Shown here one piece after another: positions 21,526 to 21,642 of a DNA stretch of 21,642 nt (positions within the stretch are counted from its first letter, which is position 1; each line of letters opens with the position of its first letter). The translations under genes were made by a program, and so were the position numbers. The notes beneath the pieces were generated by a model, which did no database searches, was not told the origin of the DNA, and was given only the letters and a program-made list of their open reading frames with translations. The stretch spans positions 1-21,642 of the forward strand of contig JAOUFZ010000007.1 of the NCBI GenBank assembly GCA_029857995.1, written 5' to 3'. The DNA comes from Dehalococcoidia bacterium (GTDB lineage: Bacteria > Chloroflexota > Dehalococcoidia > GIF9 > AB-539-J10).

Positions 21526-21642
21526 TCAGGCACGAAACAGCCTTCTGAAGAAACTCACGAAGTTGCCAAGGACACCAGCGCTCTTTGTCTGGAAAACTGC
21601 GCCCTCTTTGCCTCGTACCGGCCACAGGATTAATCCCAGGGT
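21526..21642 (-). CDS. ftsA: Cell division protein FtsA, last 38 residues (partial)
   Basis: The - strand is open from the window edge to TGA at 21528-21526. It ends in KSAGVLGNFVSFFRRLFRA, an amphipathic, aromatic- and Arg-rich tail like the C-terminal membrane-targeting helix by which FtsA tethers FtsZ to the membrane. The upstream TLGLILWPV resembles the 'VGLL' strand that ends the FtsA ATPase fold. It lies directly before ftsZ with 19 bp between, the standard ftsA-ftsZ order. Only this fragment is visible, so identity rests on tail character and gene order. Confidence 0.8.
   Translation of the reverse strand, partial: TLGLILWPVRGKEGAVFQTKSAGVLGNFVSFFRRLFRA

Overview
The window looks like a chromosomal segment of an anaerobic, probably uncultured bacterium. 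My best inference is Chloroflexota, near Dehalococcoidia. That rests on the gene order pyrR-pyrB-pyrC-carA-carB-pyrK beside ftsA-ftsZ, the moderate base composition, and many short dispersed repeats inside and between housekeeping genes. I could run no database search, so the taxonomy is tentative.

Left half (about 1-8402), all on the + strand. It opens with a histidine block: hisD (5' truncated by the window edge), hisC and hisB. Next come a stand-alone protein resembling the C-terminal domain of LanB/thiopeptide dehydratases, a HicB-HicA toxin-antitoxin pair flanked by two copies of a short repeat, an MscS-type mechanosensitive channel, a lipoprotein of the glutaminyl-peptide cyclotransferase family, a PaaK/CapK-like adenylate-forming enzyme behind a consensus sigma-70 promoter, and a small YkoP-like protein.

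Right half (about 8428-21642), all on the - strand. It holds proB-proA (proline synthesis) and then, read towards lower coordinates, a compact pyrimidine operon: pyrR, pyrB, pyrC, carA, carB, pyrK, yjbQ. Most junctions overlap or are under 20 bp; carB-pyrK is separated by about 100 bp of AT-rich repeat. The operon covers the steps from bicarbonate and glutamine to dihydroorotate, plus the electron-transfer subunit of dihydroorotate dehydrogenase; pyrD, pyrE and pyrF are not in the window. Upstream of pyrR there is a full PyrR attenuator: promoter, PyrR-binding loop, antiterminator and terminator. The right edge carries ftsZ and the last 38 codons of ftsA.

Three observations stand out. (1) PyrB carries a C-terminal zinc module with the C-X4-C...C-X2-C pattern of the ATCase regulatory chain PyrI, but without PyrI's nucleotide-binding domain. 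(2) At least two families of short dispersed repeats sit in frame inside hisC, proA, pyrK, carA and the pyrC C-terminus, adding peptide inserts to core enzymes. (3) The PyrR attenuator places the pyrR Shine-Dalgarno inside the terminator stem. No CRISPR array, rRNA, tRNA, transposase or phage gene was seen.
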